Positions 12,819-23,999 of a stretch of DNA of 64,000 bases are shown one piece after another (within the stretch, counting starts at the first letter, position 1; every line of letters begins with the position of its first letter). Source of the stretch: Tragulus kanchil (Eukaryota > Chordata > Mammalia > Artiodactyla > Tragulidae); NCBI GenBank assembly GCA_022376925.1, contig JAIOJX010000025.1, positions 6,355,141-6,419,140 of the forward strand, given 5' to 3'. Under the pieces are notes generated by a model, which had not been told where the DNA came from, did not search any database, and worked only from the letters and a program-made list of their open reading frames with translations. The position numbers were made by a program, and so were the translations under genes.

Positions 12819-13139
12819 TTGTAGAAAAAGATCTGATCAACTTTTTCAGGGGTCTGATTGGTGAAATAAATGGGGACATGATGGGTACCTCTGTGCATCA
12901 TTTAACTGTTAGAGAGTGGTACTAATCTTTGATGTTCATCCTGGGAAGAAGTATTTAATTAATTTTTTAAATTGAAGGTTAATTGCTCTACAGAATTTTG
13001 TTGTTTTCTGCTAAACATCAACATGAATCAGCCATACATATATTTACTCTCTTGGTTGCTGGAATGGCGGTGGATGGGGGAGGAGGGAAGTTTCAAAAAC
13101 TTCCTCTACGCTTTTCCCTAGGGTGGATCTTGAGCTATA

Positions 13140-13390
13140 CCAATATAAGGATTTGGCATTTTTACACTGCAAAATTCCTTTATACATATTTTAAAATTGA
13201 AATATAATTTTCATACAATAAATTCATCCTTTTAAAGAATACAATTCAATAAATTTTGACAAATGTATATTCAAGTAACTATGACCAGAATCAAGATGTG
13301 GAATATTTCTATCAACCAAAAAAAAAAACAAACCCAGTTCCTTATGCCCTTTGTATTCAATTGCCTAGATTTAGCTAACCCCCTTATGTG
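13140..13390 (-). mobile_element. Ancient L1 3' UTR fragment, continued at about 14700-15000 (copies at 14228-14470 and 15650-15950)
   Basis: Sequences such as cttttaaagaatacaattca and gaccagaatcaagatgtgga, then catagatggaattatcgaag and gagttgtttccag, follow the layout of the 3' region of old mammalian L1 read on the reverse strand. A BovA SINE at 14473 splits the two parts. Confidence 0.55.
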
Positions 13391-14472
13391 AAAATAACAT
13401 GATCCTGGTTAGCAGTGGAATGTACACTGTCGTCTACCTCACATGAATGTAAACTGCTGCTGATTCTCCTTTTAAGTGGGCACTGGAAACAGTGCATTTT
13501 GCTGATCCACAGCTGCATGAAGTGGACCAGATGCTAAAATAGTCTGCTAGGATACTGCATCCAACACAACAACAGCACTTGAAATTATGACCTAGTTTGT
13601 GTTAGTCCAGTGTCATTCATTAAGATCTGACTAGCTTTGGAGGGCTTTCCTGGTGTTTCACTGGTTAAGAATCCTCCTGCCAGTGCAAGGGACATGGGTT
13701 CAATCCCTGATTCGGGAAGATTCCACATACTACAGAGCAACTATATCCATGTGCCTCAACTACTGAGCCTGTGCACCCTAGAACCTGTGCTCTGCAACAA
13801 GAGAAGCCCAAGCACTGCAGTTAGGGAAGAGGCCCTGCTCACAGCAACTAGAGAAAGCTCATGGGCAGCAAAGAAGACCCAGTACAACCCAAAATAAATT
13901 AATTAGTTGTAGAAAAAGATCTGATCAACTTTTTCAGGGGTCTGATTGGTGAAATAAATGGGGACATGATGGGTACCTCTGTGCATCATTTAACTGTTAG
14001 AGAGTGGTACTAATCTTTGATGTTCATCCTGGGAAGAAGTATTTAATTAATTTTTTAAATTGAAGGTTAATTGCTCTACAGAATTTTGTTGTTTTCTGCT
14101 AAACATCAACATGAATCAGCCATACATATATTTACTCTCTTGGTTGCTGGAATGGCGGTGGATGGGGGAGGAGGGAAGTTTCAAAAACTTCCTCTACGCT
14201 TTTCCCTAGGGTGGATCTTGAGCTATACCAATATAAGGATTTGGCATTTTTACACTGCAAAATTCCTTTATACATATTTTAAAATTGAAATATAATTTTC
14301 ATACAATAAATTCATCCTTTTAAAGAATACAATTCAATAAATTTTGACAAATGTATATTCAAGTAACTATGACCAGAATCAAGATGTGGAATATTTCTAT
14401 CAACCAAAAAAAAAAACAAACCCAGTTCCTTATGCCCTTTGTATTCAATTGCCTAGATTTAGCTAACCCTTA

Positions 14473-14692
14473 GGGTTTTCCAGGTGGCAGTAGTGGTAAG
14501 AACCTGCCTGCCAAGGCAGGAGACATAAGAGATGCAGGCTCCATCCCTGGATCAGAAAGATCCCCTGGAGGAGGGCGTGGCAAACCACTCCTGTGTTCTG
14601 GCCTGGAGAATCCCGTAGACAGAAAAGCCTGGTGGATTACAGTGTATAGGGTCGCAAAGAGTCGAACACGACTGAAGCGACTTAGCATGCCC
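14473..14692 (+). mobile_element. Bov-tA SINE
   Basis: Sense Bov-tA from agggttttccaggtggcagt to gactgaagcgacttagcatg, flanked by AGCTAACCC / AGCTAGCCC. Its 3' half is identical to the 3' half of the hybrid element at 15429-15640. Confidence 0.85.
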
Positions 14693-16507
14693 ACAGCTAG
14701 CCCCTAGTGATCATTTGCTTGTTTTCTATTCCTATATACTTGTCTTTTCTAGACTCTCACATAGATGGAATTATCGAAGATATATTCTTTCCTGCCTGGC
14801 CTCTCTCACTTAGCAATACTTTTGAAATTGCTTCCTGTTGTTATATGCACTAATTGTTAATTCCTGTTATTGCTGAGTTATATTCATTCATTAGCTTTAT
14901 CAAAATTTGTTTATTCATTCACTATTTGGCAAATATTTGAGTTGTTTCCAGTTTTTTGCTTATTTTGAATTAAGCTCATAAGAACACTCATGCACAGATT
15001 TTTGTTTTTGATGGAGTTTATCAATTCTTTATTTTAGTCTTCCTCCTTTTAGTGCTCTGTTTAGGAAATTTCTTCCTCCCCTAATCTGTGTCATGAAGAT
15101 TATCTTTTATGTTTTATTCTAGCTTTATAGACTTAGCTTCTATATTTAAGTGTCTGTTGCATTATGATTTAATTTTTATGTGAAGTGTAAAGATCAAGAC
15201 CCTATTTTTGGCACTTGGGTATTCAGTTGTTTTGTTTGAAAGATTTTCCTCTCCCTTTTGAATGATGTTTCCACATTGGTCAGTACACAGAGCTCTTTTT
15301 GGCATGTTTCAGAGTGAAACAAGACTTAAGTGTCTGAACAGTGATACATATCTTTTCACTGATTTCATTGACATTTTACCCAAATGCTGATAAATGGAAA
15401 ACTAGTTTTCTTTTACCCCTTCTCAACCATGGGCTTCTCAAGTGGCTCAATGATAAAGAATCAGCCTGCCAATGCAGGAGACACCAGTTTGATCCCTGGG
15501 TCAGCAAGATTCCCTGTAGAAGGGAATGGCAACCCATTATAGTATTCGTGCCTGGAGAATCCCGTAGACAGAAAAGCCTGGTGGATTACAGTGTATAGGG
15601 TCGCAAAGAGTCGAACACGACTGAAGCGACTTAGCATGCCCACAGCTAGCCCCTAGTGATCATTTGCTTGTTTTCTATTCCTATATACTTGTCTTTTCTA
15701 GACTCTCACATAGATGGAATTATCGAAGATATATTCTTTCCTGCCTGGCCTCTCTCACTTAGCAATACTTTTGAAATTGCTTCCTGTTGTTATATGCACT
15801 AATTGTTAATTCCTGTTATTGCTGAGTTATATTCATTCATTAGCTTTATCAAAATTTGTTTATTCATTCACTATTTGGCAAATATTTGAGTTGTTTCCAG
15901 TTTTTTGCTTATTTTGAATTAAGCTCATAAGAACACTCATGCACAGATTTTTGTTTTTGATGGAGTTTATCAATTCTTTATTTTAGTCTTCCTCCTTTTA
16001 GTGCTCTGTTTAGGAAATTTCTTCCTCCCCTAATCTGTGTCATGAAGATTATCTTTTATGTTTTATTCTAGCTTTATAGACTTAGCTTCTATATTTAAGT
16101 GTCTGTTGCATTATGATTTAATTTTTATGTGAAGTGTAAAGATCAAGACCCTATTTTTGGCACTTGGGTATTCAGTTGTTTTGTTTGAAAGATTTTCCTC
16201 TCCCTTTTGAATGATGTTTCCACATTGGTCAGTACACAGAGCTCTTTTTGGCATGTTTCAGAGTGAAACAAGACTTAAGTGTCTGAACAGTGATACATAT
16301 CTTTTCACTGATTTCATTGACATTTTACCCAAATGCTGATAAATGGAAAACTAGTTTTCTTTTACCCCTTCTCAACCATGGGCTTCTCAAGTGGCTCAAT
16401 GATAAAGAATCAGCCTGCCAATGCAGGAGACACCAGTTTGATCCCTGGGTCAGCAAGATTCCCTGTAGAAGGGAATGGCAACCCATTATAGTATTCGTGC
16501 CTGGAGA
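14604..16507. repeat. Tandem duplication 6, offset 949 bp, junction inside Bov-tA SINEs
   Basis: Copy 1 is about 14604-15552 and copy 2 about 15553-16507. Unlike most other duplications here, the join is clean and lies at a homologous point of two Bov-tA elements: the SINE at 15429-15640 begins like the one at 16380 and ends like the one at 14473. This is what unequal crossing-over between SINEs gives, although a collapse error at repeats would look the same. Confidence 0.9.
15429..15640 (+). mobile_element. Hybrid Bov-tA SINE at duplication junction
   Basis: First half identical to 16380-16507 and second half identical to 14604-14692, switching at about 15550-15560 within the conserved cctggagaat segment. 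Confidence 0.85.
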
Positions 16508-16582
16508 ATGCCATGGACAGAGGAGCCTGATAGGTCTCAGTCCACGGGTCACAAAGAAGTTGACACAACTTAGAAATTAAAC
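16380..16582 (+). mobile_element. Bov-tA SINE
   Basis: Sense element from gggcttctcaagtggctcaa to acaaagaagttgacacaact, followed by a short A-rich tail. Confidence 0.85.
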
Positions 16583-16939
16583 AACAGCAACAATATTAAT
16601 AATTAAACAGTTAAGAATAGTACTTATTTGTTTTTCATTATTAGGAGCATGTGTACATCAAATTTAGTAAAGGTTATATGGATATTGGCCAAATAATGAT
16701 ACCAAAAATCAGTGAATATAGTTTATTTTTAATGGGTTGATGATAATCACCATTCTGCTATGGGGTAACTAAGGAAAACAGGAGGACAGCATACGTAAAT
16801 AACCCATGATAAGTCCATTTCAACACAAACCAAATAATCAGTTTTCTTCTCTTAACTGTTAATTTTTCCATGTCATATTAATAGTTCCCCTTTGTACTAC
16901 ACAGTTTCATCTGTTTTTTTCCATCCATGTCTACATGAA
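16583..16939. other. Intergenic stretch, nothing recognised
   Basis: AT-rich unique sequence; no gene, RNA or repeat signature seen. Confidence 0.5.
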
Positions 16940-19104
16940 CATATGTATAAAATTAAATGTCTGTATCTTGAAAAATCTCAATGGTTTGAGTTCACTGGTT
17001 CCCAAACCTGAAGGCTCTACAAGTGAAATATCTTGAGACTTTTTGAGCTGCTCTTCCTTTCTAATAGCTGGCTGGAAGAATAACTGTGGGACACAGAAGA
17101 AACACTTTGGCCACGAGGCAGTGACGGCTGGAGTTTGGGAAACTCAGCTTACGAAGGGGAAGCAACAGGTCCCAATGAGGGTGACCACTAGAACCATGAC
17201 ACTGGGGGAGTAAGAGGAAAATACAAAAAAAAAGTCGTTGAGTTCAAGGGAGATGAGGTCAGGAATATAGGTGAGGAACTCTATGGTTCTTCCTGACCCA
17301 GCTTTCTTGGGAGTCAGTCTGGGGCACGATAAAATGTCACAGACTTGGAGTGGATTCTCTCTCATTAACTACAGCTAAAAGCCCTTTAACATGACGAAAG
17401 TCTTTCATCTTGCCAGTGAAATTGAAAGGTTTAAAAATATAAATATTTGATATAGTTAGATTGGTCTAAATATATTATAGTCAACTTATAAATTAGGACC
17501 CCAGGAACATTCCTCACTTGATTAGAGAAACCAGTTATAAAACAGGCATGAGGGGCTTCCCTCGTGGTCCAGTGGATAAAGAGTCCACCTTGCAGTGCAA
17601 GGGGCACCAGTTCAGTCCCTGGCATGGGAAGATCCACGCGCCGCAGAGTGGCTGGACCAGTGTGTCCAATTGTGAACCAGTGCTCTGGAGCGCATGCGCC
17701 CAGAGCCGCTGCTCTGCAACGAGAGAGGCCACTGTGATGGGAGGCCCACCAGGCCAAAGAATTAAGATGGATGAAAATAAATAAATGAAGGATCAATAAA
17801 AAGGTCAAAATTAAACAACAACAAAAAAGAGGCATGAGTGGAAGGTTGGATAGGGCTGAGGAGAGGTCTCAGAAAGGAAAAGAGAACAGAAACGGGGTGG
17901 GGTGACACTGAAACATGAAGAATTACAGTAATGCTCCAGAACTTGCGGTGCTTGGGACTGAAAAGTGCTTTCCTTCTCCTGTCTCATTCTGTTCTGGGAG
18001 CAACTGGGAGCCCAAAAATTTAGGAGCTGTCTCCATTCTACAAAAATGTATAAAATTAAATGTCTGTATCTTGAAATCTCAATGGTTTGAGTTCACTGGT
18101 TCCCAAACCTGAAGGCTCTACAAGTGAAATATCTTGAGACTTTTTGAGCTGCTCTTCCTTTCTAATAGCTGGCTGGAAGAATAACTGTGGGACACAGAAG
18201 AAACACTTTGGCCACGAGGCAGTGACGGCTGGAGTTTGGGAAGCTCAGCTTACGAAGGGGAAGCAACAGGTCCCAATGAGGGTGACCACTAGAACCATGA
18301 CACTGGGGGAGTAAGAGGAAAATACAAAAAAAAAGTCGTTGAGTTCAAGGGAGATGAGGTCAGGAATATAGGTGAGGAACTCTATGGTTCTTCCTGACCC
18401 AGCTTTCTTGGGAGTCAGTCTGGGGCACGATAAAATGTCACAGACTTGGAGTGGATTCTCTCTCGTTAACTACAACTAAAAGCCCTTTAACATGACGAAA
18501 GTCTTTCATCTTGCCAGTGAAATTGAAAGGTTTAAAAATATAAATATTTGATATAGTTAGATTGGTCTAAATATATTATAGTCAACTTATAAATTAGGAC
18601 CCCAGGAACATTCCTCACTTGATTAGAGAAACCAGTTATAAAACAGGCATGAGGGGCTTCCCTCGTGGTCCAGTGGATAAAGAGTCCACCTTGCAGTGCA
18701 AGGGGCACCAGTTCAGTCCCTGGCATGGGAAGATCCACGCGCCGCAGAGTGGCTGGACCAGTGTGTCCAATTGTGAACCAGTGCTCTGGGCGCATGCGCC
18801 CAGAGCCGCTGCTCTGCAACGAGAGAGGCCACTGTGATGGGAGGCCCACCAGGCCAAAGAATTAAGATGGATGAAAATAAATAAATGAAGGATCAATAAA
18901 AAGGTCAAAATTAAACAACAACAAAAAAGAGGCATGAGTGGAAGGTTGGATAGGGCTGAGGAGAGGTCTCAGAAAGGAAAAGAGAACAGAAACGGGGTGG
19001 GGTGACACTGAAACATGAAGAATTACAGTAATGCTCCAGAACTTGCGGTGCTTGGGACTGAAAAGTGCTTTCCTTCTCCTGTCTCATTCTGTTCTGGGAG
19101 CAAC
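16940..19104. repeat. Tandem duplication 7, offset about 1101 bp
   Basis: Copy 1 is about 16940-18003, copy 2 about 18044-19104. Differences include AAAAA against AAA near 16971/18074, CGTTAACTACAA against CATTAACTACAG, and a 2-base loss in the SINE near 18789. About 40 bases at the junction (18004-18043) look like a corrupted copy of 16915-16950. Confidence 0.95.
17553..17829 (+). mobile_element. Young CHR-derived SINE (duplicate at 18654-18929)
   Basis: Same family as 383-701, with the GCGCATGCGC palindrome at 17690-17699 (18790-18799 in the duplicate). Target-site duplication AGGCATGAG at 17544-17552 and 17830-17838. Confidence 0.85.
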
Positions 19105-19538
19105 TTCAGGGAGTAGGAGGAACCACCTCAGTTTACACAGGAAGGAAGGAATTTCAAGAGGTTGAGTGACGTCATTACAACCATGGTGACGGGTAAGAAG
19201 CTGAAACCCAGGCATCTGCCTCTAAATCTAAGCTTCAGTTGGCTGTTTCTTCGCTGTCTTCAGCTTTATGATATTGTACAGACCTCATTCACAAGAGATT
19301 GTATCACCAAGCTTCAATGGGGCACTAAAATTTACATTATAGTGCTCAACTATTACATTTAGTCAACAAAAAAGATACAAGCCTTCAGCTATCTCATCCA
19401 ACTTGGCATAAGTAGAAAGTTGCATTACATTGACTACACAGGGGCAGAAACTGCTAGAGAAAAAGCAAGTCTGACCTTTGTTCAAAACAATTTTTCAGAT
19501 TCAAATATGAATGGCATGAATTATGAAGATGGTTATAA
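19105..19538. other. QRFPR 3' UTR and downstream flank
   Basis: Immediately past the QRFPR stop on the minus strand. It should contain at least part of the 3' UTR, but no AATAAA or ATTAAA on the minus strand was recognised here, so the transcript end is not placed. Confidence 0.5.
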
Positions 19539-19939
19539 TTAATGCCCGCTGCCTAACGCAGAATTCTCAGAAAGTTCAGAATTGAAGAGGGTAAGGTGTC
19601 GTTTGAGATATTTCTTCTCCTCAGATTGCTCATACAACTTGACTTCAATGTTGCCATCACTGAAAGCTTCTCCTCTGGTCTCCTCGACTGGGTTCTCTTT
19701 CTGGGAAAACATTGCTTTCTTCTGCATCATCGTAATTCCTGAATTTCCATGCCTTCGTGCTGGGGATAAGGTTTCTTTCATGATGCAATAACAAACTGCA
19801 GATAAAAAATTCTTTTTGAAGTTTTCATTCATAAATGCATAAACAATTGGATTACAGATGGAATTGGAAAATCCAATCATTTGCACTGTAGCAAAAATCA
19901 TCTTGATTGTAACGTCATCATACTCCTTTTCAAAATTGC
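19539..19939 (-). CDS. QRFPR: QRFPR terminal coding exon 6 (TM7 and C-terminal tail)
   Basis: Final coding exon. The acceptor (TTATTTCAG) precedes 19939 and a TAA stop ends at 19539. The 401 bases complete the split serine codon, then read NFEKEYDDVTIKMIF, TM7 with the NPxxY motif as NSICNPIVYAF, a cysteine-bearing start of the cytoplasmic tail (CYC) and a long hydrophilic tail ending in GSGH, as in other mammalian QRFPR proteins. With exons 2-5 this gives about 317 residues, matching the expected receptor length minus exon 1. I could not identify a polyadenylation signal in the 400 bases downstream. The 5' part of this exon is duplicated at about 20936-21017. Confidence 0.95.
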
Positions 19940-20640
19940 CTGAAATAAAGAGGAATGCTTTAAAATAGATATGTTTAATGAACATAAAAAAAACACTTCT
20001 GTTTGTCTTCCATCTTTATCAAACACACTTGTACAAGTAGTTAAAGGTGTGAAAATTCTCAAGACCATTTTGGAGAGAGTCATCTGATATCTGAAGAAAA
20101 CCCACTTTTGTGATGAATCTTCCTTCTTAGAGAATCTAGGTTTACAAGCACAGTGCCCAGCACGTATTAGAGGGCTCATTGCATTTCAACATGATTTCAA
20201 GCTTCGTATAAATAGGAAGCTGCAGTCACCCTTCAAATGTCCATTTGTGTTATAAAAACACAACCATTTGAGAACAATGTTAAGGCTCAGATTGTCAGAG
20301 AGAATACATTAAGAGTCTGGCTGAAATCCTAGGCGTTATAAAATTCATATGGTTCAACTGAGGGTTCTAAATAGAGAATGCTCACGGGCTGACACACCTC
20401 CCCTGGGGTTTAAGCGGCTTATCTCCAAAGTTTATCTTTTATCATTATTAAAGCTTTGATCATACTCCTACATAATTACCTCTCACATAACAATCTAGTT
20501 GTTTTGAAAATATGAAGGAAGCCTATTAAATGTTTGAGATGTGATTACCCAAGTGAACGCAACACATTTCCAAGATTCATTGTCCATTCTATCAGGAAAT
20601 GAATCAGAACTTCCATCAAAGGAGAGTGACAGTCACTCAC

Positions 20641-20738
20641 TGTATTCAGTCATCATGTGAACAGCGTGGAAGGGCGCCCAGCACACAGCGAAGAGAGCCA
20701 CCACTGTCACCATCATCATGACAGCTCGCTTCTTCTTC
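20641..20738 (-). CDS. QRFPR: QRFPR coding exon 5, copy nearest exon 6 (TM6)
   Basis: A 98-base exon encoding transmembrane helix 6. The acceptor (GGTTCAG) precedes 20738 and the donor GTGAGTG follows 20641. It completes the split arginine codon, then reads KKKRAVMMMVTVVALFAVCW followed by APFH, the CWxP toggle-switch motif of class A receptors, and ends MMTEY plus the first base of a serine codon that exon 6 completes. Two further copies lie at 21719-21816 (identical) and 22842-22937 (two single-base deletions). I take this copy as one acceptable model because it is intact and adjacent to the only full exon 6. The real gene should have one. Confidence 0.9.
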
Positions 20739-20935
20739 CTGAACCCAGAAGGATACGTTGTCTCAGTTATCTTTCCCTTGGCAGATGTGTCAAGCTATTA
20801 AATAAAATATGAGCCTAGACCTTGCAATGATGATTTTCCAAATGTTAATGAAGCTCACGACAGGCTAATTGTGAGCTGTTAATCATCTTTGCTCATCGCT
20901 ATTACCCTCAGCCCATATGGAATTTACAAAAAAAA

Positions 20936-21017
20936 ATGGAATTGGGAAAGCCAATCATTTGCACTGTAGCAAAAATCATCTTGATTGTAACGTCATCATA
21001 CTCCTTTTCAAAATTGC
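20936..21017 (-). pseudogene. QRFPR: Partial duplicate of the start of QRFPR exon 6
   Basis: Copy of the first roughly 80 bases of exon 6 with its acceptor, offset +1078. It breaks off at the duplication junction (20915-20936), next to an A-run. Close to the junction the copy differs from the real exon in a few bases, changing FSN to FPN. It has no stop codon or tail of its own, and it lies between two copies of exon 5. Confidence 0.85.
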
Positions 21018-21718
21018 CTGAAATAAAGAGGAATGCTTTAAAATAGATATGTTTAATGAACATAAAAAAAACACTTCTGTTTGTCTTCCATCTTTATCAA
21101 ACACACTTGTACAAGTAGTTAAAGGTGTGAAAATTCTCAAGACCATTTTGGAGAGAGTCATCTGATATCTGAAGAAAACCCACTTTTGTGATGAATCTTC
21201 CTTCTTAGAGAATCTAGGTTTACAAGCACAGTGCCCAGCACGTATTAGAGGGCTCATTGCATTTCAACATGATTTCAAGCTTCGTATAAATAGGAAGCTG
21301 CAGTCACCCTTCAAATGTCCATTTGTGTTATAAAAACACAACCATTTGAGAACAATGTTAAGGCTCAGATTGTCAGAGAGAATACATTAAGAGTCTGGCT
21401 GAAATCCTAGGCGTTATAAAATTCATATGGTTCAACTGAGGGTTCTAAATAGAGAATGCTCACGGGCTGACACACCTCCCCTGGGGTTTAAGCGGCTTAT
21501 CTCCAAAGTTTATCTTTTATCATTATTAAAGCTTTGATCATACTCCTACATAATTACCTCTCACATAACAATCTAGTTGTTTTGAAAATATGAAGGAAGC
21601 CTATTAAATGTTTGAGATGTGATTACCCAAGTGAACGCAACACATTTCCAAGATTCATTGTCCATTCTATCAGGAAATGAATCAGAACTTCCATCAAAGG
21701 AGAGTGACAGTCACTCAC

Positions 21719-21816
21719 TGTATTCAGTCATCATGTGAACAGCGTGGAAGGGCGCCCAGCACACAGCGAAGAGAGCCACCACTGTCACCATCATCATGAC
21801 AGCTCGCTTCTTCTTC
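21719..21816 (-). pseudogene. QRFPR: Second copy of QRFPR exon 5 inside a tandem duplication
   Basis: Exact copy of the 98-base exon 5 with the same acceptor and donor, offset +1078 from 20641-20738. It is carried by the 19.86-21.99 kb duplication and is again copied at 22842. If the duplication were real, splicing both copies in series would break the frame, because 98 is not a multiple of three. The most likely explanation is an assembly artefact, so it should not be annotated as an extra exon. Confidence 0.85.
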
Positions 21817-22039
21817 CTGAACCCAGAAGGATACGTTGTCTCAGTTATCTTTCCCTTGGCAGATGTGTCAAGCTATTAAATAAAATATGAGCCTAGACCT
21901 TGCAATGATGATTTTCCAAATGTTAATGAAGCTCACGACAGGCTAATTGTGAGCTGTTAATCATCTTTGCTCATCGCTATTACCCTCAGCCCTGTAGTTC
22001 TCATATTCTGAACATCTTTAAGATTGCGTGCTCACTAGG

Positions 22040-22232
22040 GGTCTAATACCATGTGAAATGCCTGGCACAGGTTAATCTTCCCAACAAGCTATCTGACAGA
22101 TGCAGGAGTTGAGGCACAGAGAAATTGAGTAACTTGCAAAGTCAGATGGCTTTGCAGATCGGAAAATTGAGAATTTAAATTACAAAGTCTAGTTTGTATT
22201 TAAATTTAGGCAATCTAACTTCAGTGCCAAAG
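22040..22232 (-). mobile_element. MIR SINE fragment (duplicate at 23161-23353)
   Basis: gttgaggcacagagaaattg, agtaacttgcaaagtcagat: the classic antisense MIR core, diverged, in QRFPR intron 4 or 5 depending on which exon 5 copy is real. Confidence 0.7.
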
Positions 22233-22246
22233 CTCTTATTCATTTT

Positions 22247-22577
22247 TTTTTTTTTTTAAAGATTTATTTATTTATTTATTTTGGGCGGGGGTCGGGTTGG
22301 GGAGGGAGGGGAGCGGGCAGGCCACTTCTATTGGTCTTTCATTTATCTGTTTTCATCCGTCTTTGTTCTTTGGCTCCTGTGGGCCTCCCATCACGGTGGC
22401 GTCTGTCGTTGCAGAGCACCGGCTCTGGGCGCATGCGCTCCAGAGCTCCGGCTCGGTGATTGGACACATCAGTCCAGCCGCTCCGCGGCACGTGGGATCT
22501 TCCCAGGCCAGGGCTCGAACCGGCGCCCCTTGCACTGCAAGGCGGTGTCCTTACCCACTGGACCACCAGGGGAAGCC
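22247..22577 (-). mobile_element. Young CHR-derived SINE, antisense (duplicate at 23368-23698)
   Basis: Full-length reverse-strand element with poly(A)/(AAATA) tail and B-box region GGTTCGAGCCC (minus strand). NRF1-like palindrome at 22429-22438 and 23550-23559. Target-site duplication CTCTTATTCATTTT (22233-22246 and 22578-22591), exact over 14 bp. It lies in the sense orientation of QRFPR. Confidence 0.88.
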
Positions 22578-22841
22578 CTCTTATTCATTTTATATCAAAG
22601 AACACCCGTGCCTGTGGTAGAAAAATATGGGAAGCCTTCAGGACAGAATTAAAATGTAATCTTCCATAATATAGTTAATATGATTAATCAGGGATTCAGA
22701 GTTTTCTCCATTAGCCCTATAAAGGAGATTAACACCTGCAAGAGATCTGCACATTTTCAAAGTTTTCATGATTCATATTCATTATTTATTATCTCATCGA
22801 TCGTTAAGCCTTTTTTAAATTGGAGAGTGACAGTCACTCAC

Positions 22842-22937
22842 TGTATTCAGTCATCATGTGAACAGCGTGGAAGGCGCCCAGCACACAGCGAGAGAGCCAC
22901 CACTGTCACCATCATCATGACAGCTCGCTTCTTCTTC
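22842..22937 (-). pseudogene. QRFPR: Third, frameshifted copy of QRFPR exon 5
   Basis: Copy of exon 5 of only 96 bases: one G is missing in the run near 22873 and one A near 22890 compared with the other two copies. The two deletions shift the frame across the CWAPFH coding region. The surrounding splice sites are unchanged. The losses are in short homopolymers, which is typical of uncorrected long-read sequence rather than of natural decay, since no substitutions are present. Confidence 0.85.
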
Positions 22938-23999
22938 CTGAACCCAGAAGGATACGTTGTCTCAGTTATCTTTCCCTTGGCAGATGTGTCAAGCTATTAA
23001 ATAAAATATGAGCCTAGACCTTGCAATGATGATTTTCCAAATGTTAATGAAGCTCACGACAGGCTAATTGTGAGCTGTTAATCATCTTTGCTCATCGCTA
23101 TTACCCTCAGCCCTGTAGTTCTCATATTCTGAACATCTTTAAGATTGCGTGCTCACTAGGGGTCTAATACCATGTGAAATGCCTGGCACAGGTTAATCTT
23201 CCCAACAAGCTATCTGACAGATGCAGGAGTTGAGGCACAGAGAAATTGAGTAACTTGCAAAGTCAGATGGCTTTGCAGATCGGAAAATTGAGAATTTAAA
23301 TTACAAAGTCTAGTTTGTATTTAAATTTAGGCAATCTAACTTCAGTGCCAAAGCTCTTATTCATTTTTTTTTTTTTTTAAAGATTTATTTATTTATTTAT
23401 TTTGGGCGGGGGTCGGGTTGGGGAGGGAGGGGAGCGGGCAGGCCACTTCTATTGGTCTTTCATTTATCTGTTTTCATCCGTCTTCGTTCTTTGGCTCCTG
23501 TGGGTCTCCCATCACGGTGGCGTCTGTCGTTGCAGAGCACCGGCTCTGGGCGCATGCGCTCCAGAGCTCCGGCTCGGTGATTGGACACATCAGTCCAGCC
23601 GCTCCGCGGCACGTGGGATCTTCCCAGGCCAGGGCTCGAACCGGCGCCCCTTGCACTGCAAGGCGGTGTCCTTACCCACTGGACCACCAGGGGAAGCCCT
23701 CTTATTCATTTTATATCAAAGAACACCCGTGCCTGTGGTAGAAAAATATGGGAAGCCTTCAGGACAGAATTAAAATGTAATCTTCCATAATATAGTTAAT
23801 ATGATTAATCAGGGATTCAGAGTTTTCTCCATTAGCCCTATAAAGGAGATTAACACCTGCAAGAGATCTGCACATTTTCAAAGTTTTCATGATTCATATT
23901 CATTATTTATTATCTCATCATGTTAGCCCTTCGTAGGAAGAGAGAGAGCAGCTAAGTCCCAAGATTCTGAACCAGTCTAGCACCCTGTACATGAAACAG

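Larger units (their letters stand above)
12302..14470. repeat. Tandem duplication 5, offset 1088 bp
   Basis: Copy 1 is about 12302-13383 and copy 2 about 13390-14470; nearly base-perfect, including an A-run of equal length. The join (ctaaccccctta then tgtgaaaataac) lies where copy 2 continues into a SINE. Confidence 0.95.
19858..21992. repeat. Tandem duplication 8, offset 1078 bp, includes QRFPR exon 5 and the start of exon 6
   Basis: Copy 1 is 19858-20914 and copy 2 about 20936-21992, practically identical through the intron between exons 5 and 6. The junction at 20915-20936 is a short AT-rich stretch with an A-run. Copy 2 overlaps duplication 9. Confidence 0.95.
21699..23919. repeat. Tandem duplication 9, offset about 1121 bp, includes QRFPR exon 5
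   Basis: Copy 1 is about 21699-22798 and copy 2 about 22821-23919. The first bases of copy 2 carry the two deletions in exon 5; the rest is almost perfect, including a whole SINE. Junction text at 22799-22821 is a distorted version of 23919-23940. Confidence 0.95.

Noticed and set aside
19167..19174. Perfect CRE octamer TGACGTCA downstream of QRFPR
   Set aside because: One such 8-mer is expected by chance in about 64 kb, and it lies at the 3' side of the gene.
22281..22652. 123-codon frame, and its repeated relatives at 17431, 23402, 28668 and elsewhere
   Set aside because: All are translations of the young CHR-derived SINE; similar frames recur wherever the SINE does.
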